From assembly GCA_023512835.1 (NCBI GenBank), contig CM042086.1, positions 21,211,029 through 21,275,028 on the forward strand: a stretch of DNA of 64,000 nt, given 5' to 3'. The DNA is from Taxillus chinensis. Taxonomy: Eukaryota > Streptophyta > Magnoliopsida > Santalales > Loranthaceae. Below, piece after piece: positions 49,485-61,198 of this stretch (position 1 is its first letter; every line of letters starts with the position of its first letter). The notes beneath the pieces are model-generated. The model had not been told where the DNA came from and searched no databases. It was given only the letters and a program-made list of their open reading frames with translations. The position numbers were made by a program, and so were the translations under genes.

Positions 49485-49913
49485 TGCAAAAGGTCAAAAC
49501 CCTTACTATTCAGAGCCGTCGCCTTTCCCATACAAGGATGATAAAGCGGTCCCTTGGAACTATCACTGCAAGTCTGTCATTGCAGGGGTTCCTATAGAAG
49601 AGAAGAAGACAAGAAGTGGTCGTTCATACACACCGCAAGAAATCAACAAAGCCGATAAAGGCAAAGCCGTAGAGCAAGATATCATTCCAAAACCGATGTC
49701 GCCTAACAAAAATACCTCTATCTCGGAGAAGGAGGTAACCGAGTTTCGAAGCCGATTAAACAGAGTGAATACAACATCATTGATCAATTGAGTCGGCACC
49801 GGCTCGCATCTCATTATTATCTTTGCTTATGGATTCTACTCCACACCGGGAAACCCTTATGAAGGTCTTGAGCAAAGCTTACGTTCCTCCATCCATTTCT
49901 GTGGAGAACTTAG

Positions 49914-50832
49914 ATGGGATTGCAAATAATATCGTGGCGAGTAACTTTCTGGCTTCGGCGAAGAAGAGCTCCCTCAAGAAGGTGTTGGGCACATCAAGGC
50001 TTTGCATATTTCGTTAAATGCAAGGATCATATTATCTCACGTGTCTTGATTGATAATGGATCCTCTCTTGAACATTATGCCAGCTCCCATTCTAAGGCAA
50101 CTACCAATGGATCCGTCTTACATCCGCCCCACCAACATGATTGTCGAGCTTTCGATGGGGAAAAGCGAGAAGTAGTGGGAACCCTAGATATACCACCGCA
50201 AATCGGTCCAAGCACTTTCACTGTGGAGTTCCAAGTCATGGATATCGCTCCTTACTATAGTTGCTTACTTGGGAAGGCCATGGATTCATGCGACGAGGGC
50301 AATCCCCTCAACCCTCCATCGAAGGTTAAATTTATTGTAGACGGGCAACCGATATGTGTGTCCAGGAGAAGCGAAATCCTCGTCACCAAACCTCTCTCTG
50401 TCCCTTACATTGAAAGCGGCGAAGATATCCCAGAATGTTCCTTCCGCTCATTCGAAATTGTCAATGCAACCTACCTCCCGAATCCTACAATAGATCAGGA
50501 TATTGGGACACGGCTACCAAAAGCATCAAGGATGGTAGCGTCGATCATGTTAAGCTGGGCCACAAACGGGAAAAGGCTTGGGCTTGCAAGGACAAGGGAT
50601 CAAAGAACCTGTTACGATTCGAAGCACAATTGGTAGATATGGGCTAGGCTACAAGCCTACTAAAGCTGACAGGCAATTAGAGACTGCAAGAAGAAGGGAT
50701 AACCGACTGGCTAAACTGGAGAAAAGAACCTTCCAAGAACAGAAGATGATTTTTCCACCACTCGGAGCTACATTCAGGAGTGCGGGGTTCATAAACCAGG
50801 AGGGAGGAGACCAGTGGCGCTATAGGGGATGA
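49914..50832 (+). pseudogene. Ogre aspartic protease region
   Basis: The active-site-type motif LIDNGSS lies near 50047-50067. Downstream are AFDGEKREVVGTLDIPPQIGP, FQVMDIAPYYSCLLG, KFIVDGQPICV and ILVTKPLSVPYIE, typical of Tat-clade protease. The C-terminal GYKPTKADRQLE segment lies in another frame. The protease frame itself is open for 240 codons, but it is not joined to an intact gag. Confidence 0.75.
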
Positions 50833-50939
50833 CAATGAAGAGGTGAAACTGTTCGGGTTTGCCAAGGAGACCCAAGACAACAACTGGACAACTGGAAAAG
50901 CTTGGACCTCCCTATCATGTAAACGGTTCAAGGAACCTG

Positions 50940-51125
50940 TTGGGACATTTTCAATGTTTTCTCTTTGTTGTTTTTTAATTCTGAGTTTGCTGTAAACTTA
51001 TTTTTGAAAGTTTGAATAAAATGAAACTTTTTCAAAAAACATCCTCTTGCATTTCATAGCATGTGCATTATCATATATGGTTGAGTAAGTCAGACTTTTT
51101 CAAACAGGTATGATAAATTCAAAGA
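50940..51125 (+). other. T-rich spacer between protease and RT, possible Ogre intron
   Basis: Ogre elements are known to carry an intron between gag-pro and RT. The T-rich stretch ends in TTTTCAAACAG followed by GTATGA, which could be an acceptor. I could not fix the donor. Confidence 0.35.
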
Positions 51126-51329
51126 TATTGTAAGAAAAGAAGAAACGAGTTGCTTAAGACTTGACCATAATCCAAACCGGGAACAGCAAGGATCGAGATA
51201 TAGAGGAAGCTGGAACATGTAGAAGATCCCGAGCTACCAGAAGACATCCAGTCTCCGCTAAAAAAAGAAGACCAAGACACTATCCCTAGTGAAGATCCAG
51301 CCACGATCGTGAACTTCGAACAGCCACCG

Positions 51330-52370
51330 AGCCAAAAGAATTGAGATTGGGGTCTTTAATCCCCAACAATATCAAACATCACTACTTGATCTTCTCAAGT
51401 CCTATATTGATGTGTTCGCCTGGTCCTACAAAGATATGCCGGGATTGGATATAGATATAGTGCAACACCAGTTGCCCTTGAGACCTGAGTGTAAGCCTGT
51501 CCGAGAAAAAGCTAAGGAGGATGAGACCGGAGATGATACTAAAGATCAAGGAAGAAGTCAAAAAGCAATGGGATGCAGGGTTCCTTAGTGTGGCCCACTA
51601 TCCAGAATGGGTGGCCAATATCGTACCAGTTCCAAAGAAAGGGGGGAAGGTCCGGTATGTGTGTGTACTATCGCGACCTCAATAGGGCTAGTCCAAAAGA
51701 TAACTTCCCACTGCCTCACATTGACACTTTGGTAGACAACACGGCAAGACATACTATGTTTTCCTTCATGGATGGATTCTCTGCCTATAACCAAATTCGG
51801 ATGGATCCTGAACACAAGGAAAAGACTACATTCATCACTATATGGGGCACCTTTTGCTACAATGTCATGCCTTTCGGACTCAAAAATGCTTAGGCAACTT
51901 ATCAAAGAGCCATGGTAACACTGTTCCATGACATGATGCACAAAGAAGTAGAGGTCTATGTTGATGATATGATCGCCAAATCAAAAGGAGACAAGGACCA
52001 TGTCGAAGTATTGCGTAAGCTCTTCGACGGACTACGAAAATATCAATTGAAGTTAAATCCACCAAATGTACCTTTGGGGCTACATCAGGCAAGCTATTGG
52101 GATTCATCGTCAGTCAACGGGGAATTGAAATTGAACCTGATAAAGTCCGGGCCATCCAAGATATGCCTGTGCCAAAAACTATCAAGGAAGTTAGAGGATT
52201 CCTCGGAAGACTCAACTACATCGCTCGGTTCATTTCACAACTCACTATGACTTGTGAACCCGTCTTCAAGTCTTTGCGCAAGAATAGCCCCGAAGTGTGG
52301 AACAAAGAATGTGTGGAGGCCTTTGATACAATTAAGCGGTATTTGATGAACCCTCCAATTTTGGTTCCCC
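51330..52370 (+). pseudogene. Ogre reverse transcriptase, broken
   Basis: Sequence includes SYIDVFAWSYKDMPG, VPVPKKGGKVR, DYRDLNRASPKDNFPLPHID and FMDGFSAYNQIRMDP. The catalytic box YVDD is at 51957-51968 in VEVYVDDMIAKS. The connecting segment GFLGRLNYIARFIS follows. A TAG stop at 51891-51893 interrupts the conserved KNA-x-ATYQRAM region, and there are frame changes near 51520, 51655 and 52070. Confidence 0.85.
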
Positions 52371-52800
52371 AGGATCCTGGTCAACCTCTAATTTTGTACT
52401 TAACGGTCCGAGAAACCTCGATGGGTTGTGTACTAGGACAACATGATGCCTCAGGGAAGAAAGAGCAAATCATTTACTATCCGAGCAAGAAGTTTACACC
52501 TTGTGAGGAAAAGTACACTCCTCTGGAAAAGACTTGTTGTGCCCTCGCTTGGACGGCACGAAGGTTAAGGCGATATACACTCTACCATACCACATGGCTC
52601 ATCTCTAGACATGACCCGCTCAAATACCTATTGGAAAAGCCATCCATGACGGGAAGAATTGCTAAGTGGCAGCTACTCTTAGCAGAATATGACATTGTCT
52701 ATGTGCCTCAAAAGGCCATCAAAGGAAGTGCCATAACCGATTATCTAGCGGATCGAGCTTTGGAAGATTATGAGCCGACAATCTCCGATTTCCCAGATTG
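52371..52800 (+). pseudogene. Ogre RNase H
   Basis: In one open frame: PLILYLTVRETSMGCVLGQ, IIYYPSKKFTPCEEKYTPLE, RRYTLYHTTWLIS, then IAKWQLLLAEYDIVYVPQKA. This is the ordinary Ty3 RNase H following RT. Confidence 0.75.
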
Positions 52801-53240
52801 AATTCATCAACACCATCCAAGAAAATGAAGAGTCGGACACATGGACCCTATGGTTTGATGGAGCATCAAGCTTATCAGGTCATGGCATCGGGGCAGTCCT
52901 AATTTCCCCATCCGGAGTACATTTTCCGATGGCCGCCAAGTTGACATTCCCTTGCACAAACAATATAGCAGAATATGAAGCTTGTGTAATGGGCCTCCAA
53001 GAGGCATTGAGTAAAGGAATCGAGAAAGTTACAAGTATTCGGTGATTCAAAGACTAGTCATTTATCAAGTTAGAAAGGAATGGGAAACTCGAAATCACAA
53101 GTTGATTCCTTACCGACAAATGATTTGTGAAATGGCTAACCTATTTGATGAAATCACATTTGAACACATGTCAAGAGAGCATAATCGAATTCCCAATGCT
53201 TTAGCAACTCTAGCCTCCCTCCTTCGATTGGACACATGTT
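52801..53240 (+). pseudogene. Ogre second, archaeal-type RNase H
   Basis: TLWFDGASSLSGHGIGAVL, NIAEYEACVMGLQEAL and a GDS motif just after a frame break at 53043, then IPYRQMICEMANLFDE and REHNRIPNALATLASL. A second RNase H of this type is the hallmark of the Tat clade. Confidence 0.8.
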
Positions 53241-53479
53241 TCGAAATACCATGCTTTGACATCAATGTGAACAAGGAACCCATTTACAACATGGTAACCA
53301 ATGTTGACACCGACAACAAGCCTTGGTATCAAGATATCAAACAAGACTGTCCCAACGACTCATATCCAGGTAGGGGCCTCGAAGCGAAAAAAGAAACATC
53401 CGACGAGCAAGCATCAATTATTTCCTCGACGGTTCAATCCTATACGGACGCAACCATAACCAAGTTTCTATCTGGTGCT

Positions 53480-54475
53480 TAGACAAAGATGAACGGCTCG
53501 GGTCACCAATGAGGTTCACAACGGCGATCATGGATCTCATGCAAATGGGCATACACTAACTAGGCAGATCATGAGGATGGGCTACTATTGGGTTACTATG
53601 GAAAAGGATGCATCGAGCATGTGCGTAAATGTCTTAAATGCCAGGTTTATGGGGATCGCATTCAAGCACCCCCATCTAAGTTACACGTGCTTACATCTCC
53701 GTGGCCATTTGCATTGTGGGGCATGGACGTCATTGGGCCCATATTTCCAAAAGCCTCCAATGGACATAGATTCATTCTTGTAGCCATCGACTATTTCACT
53801 AAGTGGGTCGAGGTAGCCTCCTACGTCCAAGTCACTCGGTCGGGAATCACTAAGTTTGTCCGCAACAACATCGTGTGCCGCTATGGGCTCCCGAGCACAT
53901 TATAACAAATAATGCTGCCAATCCGAATAGCCGGATGATGGACAATTTGTGTGAACAGTTCAAAATCCGACATCGCAACTCTACACCTTACCGTCCTCAA
54001 ATGAACGGAGCGGTAGAAGCGGCAAACAAGAATATCAAGAACATTATCCGAAAAATGACCGAGACGTACAAAGATTGGAGCGAGAAACTCCCATATGCAC
54101 TACATGCCTATAGAACCACAATCCGGACTTCAACCGGGGCAACGCCATTTTCCTTAGTTTATAGCATGGAGGCTGTTTTTACCGGTGGAAGTAGAAATCC
54201 CATCTCCGAGGGTGCTCATGGATACCAAGCTAGATGAAGCCGAATGGGTTAAGAACCGTTTCGAACAGTTGAACCTAATTGACGGGAAACGATTCACGAC
54301 GGTTTGCCGAGGTCGGCTTTATCAAAAGAGAATGATGGCTAGCTTCAACAAAAAGGTGCGACCAAGAGCATTTCAAGAAGGAGACCTGGTCCTGAAAAAG
54401 ATACTACCAATACGGCATGATCACGAGGCAAATGGACTCCAAATTATGAGGGGCCGTATGTTGTAAAAAAGAGCA
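53480..54475 (+). pseudogene. Ogre integrase with altered catalytic Asp
   Basis: The zinc-binding tail (HVRKCLKCQVYGD) precedes the core. The first catalytic Asp is in WGMDVIGP (near 53725). The second position reads N (AAT, 53908-53910) in ITNNAAN where the family has Asp. The Glu is intact in NGAVEAANKN (54016-54018), exactly 35 residues after that position. LPYALHAYRTTIRTSTGATPF and a C-terminal domain follow in other frames. Breaks lie near 53585, 53880 and 54180. Confidence 0.85.
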
Positions 54476-55704
54476 TTCTCGGGTGGTGCACTCGTCCTCA
54501 CCAAAATGGATGGAGACGAACTCCCGAACCCTGTGTGAAAGTGACGTTGTAAAGAAATTTTATGTTTAGTTTCCGTTCTTGTACCAAAGTGGATTTAAAA
54601 TTGTCATTTATTGAAAGAATTCTCCATGTTCTTAAACCTTTCATATATCCTTATTTTCCAGTAAGGGAGCTTTTCCCTGAGAAAGAGACAAAAAAAGGGG
54701 CACCAAAGGGCCAAAAAAACAGAGCCTTCTCATCTTTCAAAAGAACTCCAAACAGTCATTCACTATCTCACGCTCATCATCTCCTTCATATAAATGACAA
54801 CAAAAAATTCATTTTGGTACAAAGACAAGGAAGTCGCAGCTAAGAGCGGACTTGGTGAAAACCCGAAAGGGCGCTAAGGGTAAAATACAAAGCTTTGTGA
54901 AAAGAGAGAAGGATTAAAGGCGGACTTAGTGAAAACCCGAAAGGGCACTAAGGGTAAAATACAAATCCAAACAAAAGGACCAGGATCCAAAGTCACCTAA
55001 AGCAGCCTGATAGAATCTCAAGCACCTCGAGGGATTGATCGGTTACTCCACATCAAAGGCTGGCCTATGAATAGAAGGATTGGTCATGTTTTGAGCACAC
55101 TTTGATCAACTTTGTAAACTAATATCTTAAAAAATTATCATTCTGTTTTATAAAAGGAAGACTTGTTAAACTCTTATGATAATGCATGAGTCATGTTGTG
55201 TATGATGATGTACTTTTCTCAAAATTCTTTTTCAAAATTCCTTTTTAAAAAAAAAAAAAAAATTCCCAAGCAGAGTTTTCTTGAACATTCCATGCATGGG
55301 GATATCAACATGCAGAAAAGATGGCGCCCCGGCCTCTTGGAGCAAAGAGAGAACAAAAGGCACAAGTCATCCACTGGCCTCCTTCCCGACAGAGGAGAAG
55401 GATTCACAAACTTAATCATAAAGTCACATACATTCACGCATCTTCATGCATCATTAGCATACATCCTAGCATGTTTGTTCTTCTTACTCACAGGATTATC
55501 CGTATATCAGAATGGCATGAGGATTCATCTCATGATCTACCAACAGTTAAGCTTCAAAGACAGATGAGGACTCACCCTCAACAAACAGAATTCCCTTTCA
55601 AAATCAAGGAACTAAACTCGGCAGACCTAGATCGTAAGCCCAAGCATAACTCTTGAGTGGTAATCTCGTAGAGCGATCTCTTAGAGTGAACTCGTAGAGG
55701 GAGC

Positions 55705-56250
55705 CATGATAGAGTCACCTATCCATAGCCCAAGATGCTACCTCACTATCATTTTCGACCCAAGATGTCACCCTCATAGCCCAAGAAGCTATTCGGCCCA
55801 AGAAGCCACTCTCATAGCCCAAGAAGCTATTTGGCCCAAGAAGCCACCTTTATAGCCCGAGACGCTATTATTCGGCCCAAGAAGCAACCTTCATAGCCCA
55901 AGAAGCTAATCGACCCAAGATGTCACTCATTTTCGACCCAAGATGTCACCCTCATAGCCCAAGAAGCTATTCGGCCCAAGAAGCCACTCTCATAGCCCAA
56001 GAAGCTATTTGGCCCAAGAAGCCACCTTTATAGCCCGAGACGCTATTATTCGGCCCAAGAAGCCACCCTCATAGCCCAAGAAGCTAACCGACCCAAGATG
56101 TCACTCATTTTCGACCCAAGATGTCGTGTCATAGCCCAAAAAGCTATTCGGCCCAAGAAGCCACCCTTATAGCCCAAGAAGCAAATCAACCTAAGATGTC
56201 ATATCATAGCCCAAGAAGCTATTCGGCCCAAGAAGCCACCCTCATAACCA
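55705..56250 (+). repeat. 178-bp higher-order repeat built from ~19-bp units
   Basis: The basic unit is a variant of GCCCAAGAAGCYA plus CTCATA or TTCG. A larger period is marked by CATTTTCGACCCAAG at 55750, 55928 and 56106, exactly 178 bases apart twice. Ogre 3' regions are known sources of plant satellites. Confidence 0.85.
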
Positions 56251-56354
56251 AAAATGCCGCATCAATCTCATAGCAATGCCAAACTCCAAGGAGATCTAAC
56301 CATTCAAAATGGGTATTTGGTTATCTTTGTACATCATTTGTATACAAACAATGC

Positions 56355-56368
56355 ACAAAGAGGGGCAG
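56355..56368 (+). other. Ogre polypurine tract
   Basis: CAAAGAGGGGCAG directly before the TGTTGTACCCC start of the 3' LTR. Confidence 0.75.
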
Positions 56369-59300
56369 TGTTGTACCCCATTTTGACCAGGTTAGATCGC
56401 AACCGTACTTGGCAAAGGACCACTAAGTGATAGAGGATGACATTCGGAGAATAACGCACTTGACCACACTTGATTCCGAGGAGAAATGAAATGATACCAA
56501 GTTGAATTGGACAATCGGTGGGCAGCCCGCCATTTTATTAATAACTTCCCCGATACTTGTCGTAATCCAACAAAGTCAATTGAATTGATTAGATAACACC
56601 TTTATCTATCATTTCCAATTGGTTTGAGAATATTCCGGGTTGTATTCAATTAGTTATGATTTTTCAAAGTTGGCAACCAAACCTTGTGCAAATTTGGGGG
56701 AGACAGCTAGTGCGCAGCGCACTATTTTGCCAATAACTTTCTCAATACTCATTGGATCTGAACAAAGTCAATTGCATTAGTTAGATAACATCTTTATCTA
56801 TCATCTCCAATTGGTTTGAAGGTAATCCGAGTTCTATGCAATTAACTATGAATTTTTGAATCGGACGGGCAGAATGCTCACTTTATCATGTACCTCTGTG
56901 CGGTATTTCCCACTTTTTCTCCTAAATGGATGATTCTTTTGGAGTGATTCCAATTTCAGGAGATAGATAACAGAATTTCGAGCAAAACAAGACCAATTTG
57001 GCCCTAATCCGAGCTCTGTGGAGAAAGTTATGGATTTTTGAAGTTGCCCCAGAAATCTGCCAATTTTCCACGAATTTTGGTTCTTCATATGCATGTTTGT
57101 CCCACATTGCCAATTTTGCTTCTCCTTCGCCCAGTATATATACAAAGGCACTCTCCTTACACATCAAGTGATAACAAGAGAGGCCTAAGGAAGCCCAAGT
57201 AGAGGTGCCACGTGGCAACCGAGCCCACGCACGGAAATTTTTGGGGAAACCCAAATCCGGTGGTCAAACTTGGTCAAATCCGGACTAAACCCAAATCCGG
57301 AGGTCAAACTTGGTCAAATCCGGACTAAGCCCAAATCCGGACTAAGCCCAAATCCGGTGGTCAAACTTGGTCAAATCCGGACTAAACCCAAATCCGGAGG
57401 TCAAACTTGGTCAAATCCGGACTAAGCCCAGATCCGGTGGTCAAACTTGGTCAAATCCGGACTAAGCCCAGATCCGGTGGTCGAACTTGGTCAACTGATG
57501 CGGAATAAGGACTTACAGATCCGGACTAAGCCCAGATCCGGTGGTCAAACTTGGTCAACTGATGCGGAGTAAGGACTTACAGATCCGGACTAAGCCCAGA
57601 TTCGGTGGTCAAACTTGGTCAACTGATGTGGAGTAAGGACTTACAGATCCGGACTAAGCCCAAATCCGGTGGTCAAACTTGGTCAACTTATGCAGAGTAA
57701 GGACTTACTGATGCGGACTAAGGCCACTGATCCGGTGGTCAAACTTGGTCAACTGATGCGGAGTAAGGACTTACTGATCCGGACTAAGCCCAGATCCGGT
57801 GGTCAAACTTGGTCAACTGATGCGGAGTAAGGACTTACAGATCCGGACTAAGCCCAAATCCGGTGGTCAAACTTGGTCAACTAATGCGGAGTAAGGACTT
57901 ACCGATGCGGATAAGGCCACTGATCCTGAATAAGCGCAGATCCAGGAGGTCAAACTTGGTCAAATCCGAGCTAAACCTATTGATGCGGAATAAGCTCATT
58001 AGTGCGGAATAAGGACTTGTTAATACGGAATGAGGACCTATTGATGCGGAATAAGGGCACTGATCCGGAATAAGCCTAGATCCGGAGGTCAAACCTGGTC
58101 AATAATTTTGAAAAACTCCAAAATAGCTCCTCTACAGTGCCGGGAGTGACTCCAAAGCATCGGGACTCCGAAAATTCTTTTTAAGTGCATTAAATGCCAC
58201 AGTGTCTCGGAACCCTCTTTTTAAGCGTGGGAATTGAGGAGTCTCCAAATATTACATTCAAATGTCTTGGAACTCCATTTTTGAGCATAGGGACGAAGAC
58301 CTCTGTAATTAAATGTCATTTTCCTCGGGACATCACAGTTGACCCTGGGGATTGCATAACCATTAATTCCCAACGGCTCCAATACATCCCGAAAGGCATT
58401 CCGCCCTTACCCACCAAAGCGTCCAGGTACAACAGAGGATTAAATAATCTCAAATGATTTATTTATTTTCAGACCTGGACTCCTTTTTCAAAGCACGGAA
58501 CTGTGAATTATTGTAAATCGTTGGGAACCGAGAATTCCATTTCCGAAGTCATTAATTCATTGGAACGATGTAGTTGACTCATGGGGACCGTAAGGCATCC
58601 AATAAATGCCGAGGCACGGCCGTCTCCCCCGGGATTCCTATAAATAGACGCCCCAAGAGGCAAGGAAAGGGCATCGATTATCAAGTATCGAGGGAGGTTA
58701 TTCGAGAGAGAGCTTTCGACAAAATTTCCGAGAGATAAAAACCAGGAGGGAGAGAGAGAGTATCCTGGGAATCACAAAGAGAGATATACTCATTTTCTAA
58801 GGGAAAAAGCACCCAGAATCACTGTTCGTCTTTATGGGGAGGAGCTGACACTGGAAAAATTCTTTTTCTAACCTTTGTGCTTTCAGGAAACGCTTTGAAG
58901 GCATTACTCGAAGGAAAAAGGGGCTCCCACCTGCATCATTTTCTTTCCTCCAGGTTCTCTACTTCTATTTATTTTATTTTATTTTATTTTTTTTTTCTCA
59001 TTTGTTTTCAAACATAGAACCCAAAAACTCGCTTTTTTTTCCTTTTTTTCCTCATCTCTCTAAAGTAGAAAAAACGAAAATATAAAAAACAAACATCTTG
59101 CATCTCTTTTTTTTTCTTCCTTTATTATTTTCAAAAAAATAATAAAATGTAAAAAAAACAAAACTTAAATCTTTTCTAGAAAATTTAAATAAGGCCTGGG
59201 CGGTCATGAGGGTTGAGCCCTAGATGCTCACATCCTAGTCTGCCTGGGCCAATATCAATTGTGGCGATATTTTCTTATTTGAATTCAAATTGCTTTTGTT

Positions 59301-59820
59301 TTCTTTTCTAAAAAAGGAAAATTACTTTTGTTTTCTTATAAAAAATACAATCTGTCACATGGGCCTAGATCCCACATTCTTTTTCTAAAATTAGAATGTC
59401 CCTTTTTATTTACTTTATTAAAATCTTTTTCTTTGTTGTTTTAAGGCCTAGATCCTAAAATCTTTCTTTTTCTTAAAATTAAAAATACAAAAACTCTTTT
59501 TTTAGAATAAATAATAGAGCAAGCAAACACCCATAGATCAAGACTAGGTACCAATTGTGGGCGTTGTGGGGGTGCAAGAATTTTTCTTCCTTCCCCACAC
59601 GTAACCGACTCCCGAACCTAATTCTCTGGAACTGTAGACCTTTCTTTTTCTAGGTGCCCAATCACACCTTTAATTTGTTTGGTGGCGACTCTGTGTTTTT
59701 CTTTTCTTTAATGGTTTGTGCGAGCCTTGTGCAGGGATGACTCTAGGATCAATGGAATGAACTAGCATGGAGTCCTTTCACAAAAGCCAGCACGAGCCCG
59801 GTCAAAAACGGGTGATGACA
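56369..59820 (+). repeat. 3' LTR of Ogre element (3452 bp)
   Basis: Matches the 5' LTR along its length but holds an additional ~992 bp (57217-58208) with a tandem array. Residual differences are few and many are CTG versus CG. Confidence 0.92.
57250..58110 (+). repeat. Tandem array in the Ogre 3' LTR
   Basis: About 14 units start GGTCAAACTTGGTCAA. Early units are ~40 bp with ATCCGGACTAAGCCC. Later ones are ~64 bp and add CTGATGCGGAGTAAGGACTT. Units decay towards 58100. The 5' LTR has no copy of the array. Confidence 0.9.
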
Positions 59821-59825
59821 CCATC

Positions 59826-61150
59826 AAATACACATAGCTCAAAAAAAGAGAGTAGAGTGTAAAATTAACTGCGGTTCTAAAAAAGAACTGCGATTATAGT
59901 CAAATTAATCTTTTCCTTTCTTTTGCAGAAAAAGAAGGCATTCGGAAGAAGAGGCATCCTTGGTCCACGATATTTCAGGTTTTTATTTCTTTCCTTCTTT
60001 AGTTTTAATTATTATTTTGTTTAGTAAATTAGTAGTTAGTTTTTAATTAAATTTAGCATAATTAGTATAATTTTAATTAGTTAAATTTAGCATATTTAGT
60101 TAATTAGTTAGTTAGTTTTTTAAATTTAGCATAATTAGGTAGTTAGTTTTTAAATTTAGTATAATTAGTATAATTATATTAGCATAATTAGTTAGCTAGT
60201 ATTTAATTAGCGTAAATAATCTGATGTAGTTGTATACATATTTATTTAATTTTCGTTAAAAACAGATCACACAAAAAAAAAAAAAAACAAGTTATCTCCA
60301 GCTTGCCGGGTGGTCTTTGGGGTCTTACTCTTCAGCCGGTGTTGCCGCCACCAGAATCGACGATTGTCGAAACCTTGTCAAAGCTAATGTCGATCTTATA
60401 TATATTTATATTTATAATCGGTCCTATTGTTGTAGCTTGCTACATATGTAATTTTTATTTTTATTTTATTTATTTGGGTTTGTTTGTGGTTGTTTTATCA
60501 TTTTCATGGAGTTATAATATGTAAATAAAAAATAGGGAAGAGACCAACCAAACAAAAAGAAAAAGAAAAAAAGAGAGTGGTGTTGTCACAATCACGCACG
60601 TCACGATTATTTCGATATGTATGTTCATTTAGTTTCAATTCTTTCAAAAAAAACAAAAAAAATTGTTTTCAACAAAAAAAAAAACATTTTTGAACCAAAA
60701 ACCAAAAAAAATAGAAAAAGCATACTTCAATTGTTTAGGACTTCAATTTCCAAAACAAAACAAAACCTTAGGATTTCGTTTTCCATTTCAAATAAAAAGC
60801 AAAACAAAACTTCTAGGATCTCCTTTAAAATTTTTAGGATAAATCAATTTTAACCATAACCCTGACAAATAACTTAGCTAAATAAAAAGCGTAGACTGTC
60901 TAGGAAAACCATAGTGCCTTAGCCCAATCACGACAAAAAAAACAAATAGAAACCTCCTCCTCCTAAGATAGGTACCGAAAGGGCGTTGTAGGGGTGCTAA
61001 TCCTTCCCTACACGTAACCAACCCCCGAACCCTTATTTGGTAATGTAGACCACACACATCGTAGGTGACCAATTGCACCCCAAAAACAGTTGGTGGCGAT
61101 TCGTATATTTCATCATTCGGTTGCGGCCGGACGAAAACCAGGTGATGACA
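59826..61150 (+). repeat. Second part of the outer solo LTR
   Basis: Continues the LTR interrupted at 42751. The last ~210 bases (GGGCGTTGTAGGGGTGC, CCTTCCCTACACGTAACC, TTGGTGGCGATTC, GGTGATGACA) parallel the Ogre LTR end. The frame at 60303-60524 is hydrophobic by base composition and is not called a gene. Confidence 0.75.
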
Positions 61151-61180
61151 ATCACAATCATATCTTTTACATAAATATAT

Positions 61181-61198
61181 ACACACACACACACACAT
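61181..61198. repeat. (AC)n microsatellite
   Basis: Short AC run. Confidence 0.85.

Larger units (their letters stand above)
54476..56368 (+). other. Ogre 3' region with tandem repeats
   Basis: Non-coding. It has a twofold repeat of GCGGACTTGGTGAAAACCCG / GAAAGGGC phrases (54846-54965), an A run, and the repeat array at 55705-56250. It ends in the polypurine tract before the 3' LTR. Confidence 0.7.
42752..59820 (+). mobile_element. Ogre/Tat-type Ty3 retrotransposon, ~17 kb, defective
   Basis: LTRs at 42752-45211 and 56369-59820 begin TGTTGTACCCC and end GATGACA, flanked by the exact duplication CCATC (42747-42751 and 59821-59825). The primer site TGGCGACTCTGCTGGGAC (45213-45230) resembles the tRNA-Arg site used by Ogre elements. 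The order is extra 5' ORF, gag, protease, RT, RNase H, second (archaeal-type) RNase H, integrase, long 3' region with tandem repeats, then a purine tract (AAAGAGGGGCAG) at 56368. The extra ORF, long LTRs, second RNase H and tRNA-Arg site define the Ogre branch of the Tat clade. Every coding block is broken by stops or shifts. Confidence 0.92.
42235..61150 (+). repeat. Outer solo LTR, split by the Ogre element
   Basis: The first part (42235-42751) begins TGTTGGACCCC and carries a TATATAAAG box at 42706-42714. The second (59826-61150) ends GGTGATGACA. Together they make a ~1.84-kb LTR flanked by the exact duplication ATCAC (42230-42234 and 61151-61155). Start and end resemble those of the inserted Ogre LTR (TGTTGTACCCC..GGTGATGACA), so the two are related families in the same orientation. 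Confidence 0.85.

Noticed and set aside
60303..60853. Short hydrophobic and lysine-rich frames
   Set aside because: Composition is explained by T-rich and A-rich tracts in the outer LTR; no domain was seen.
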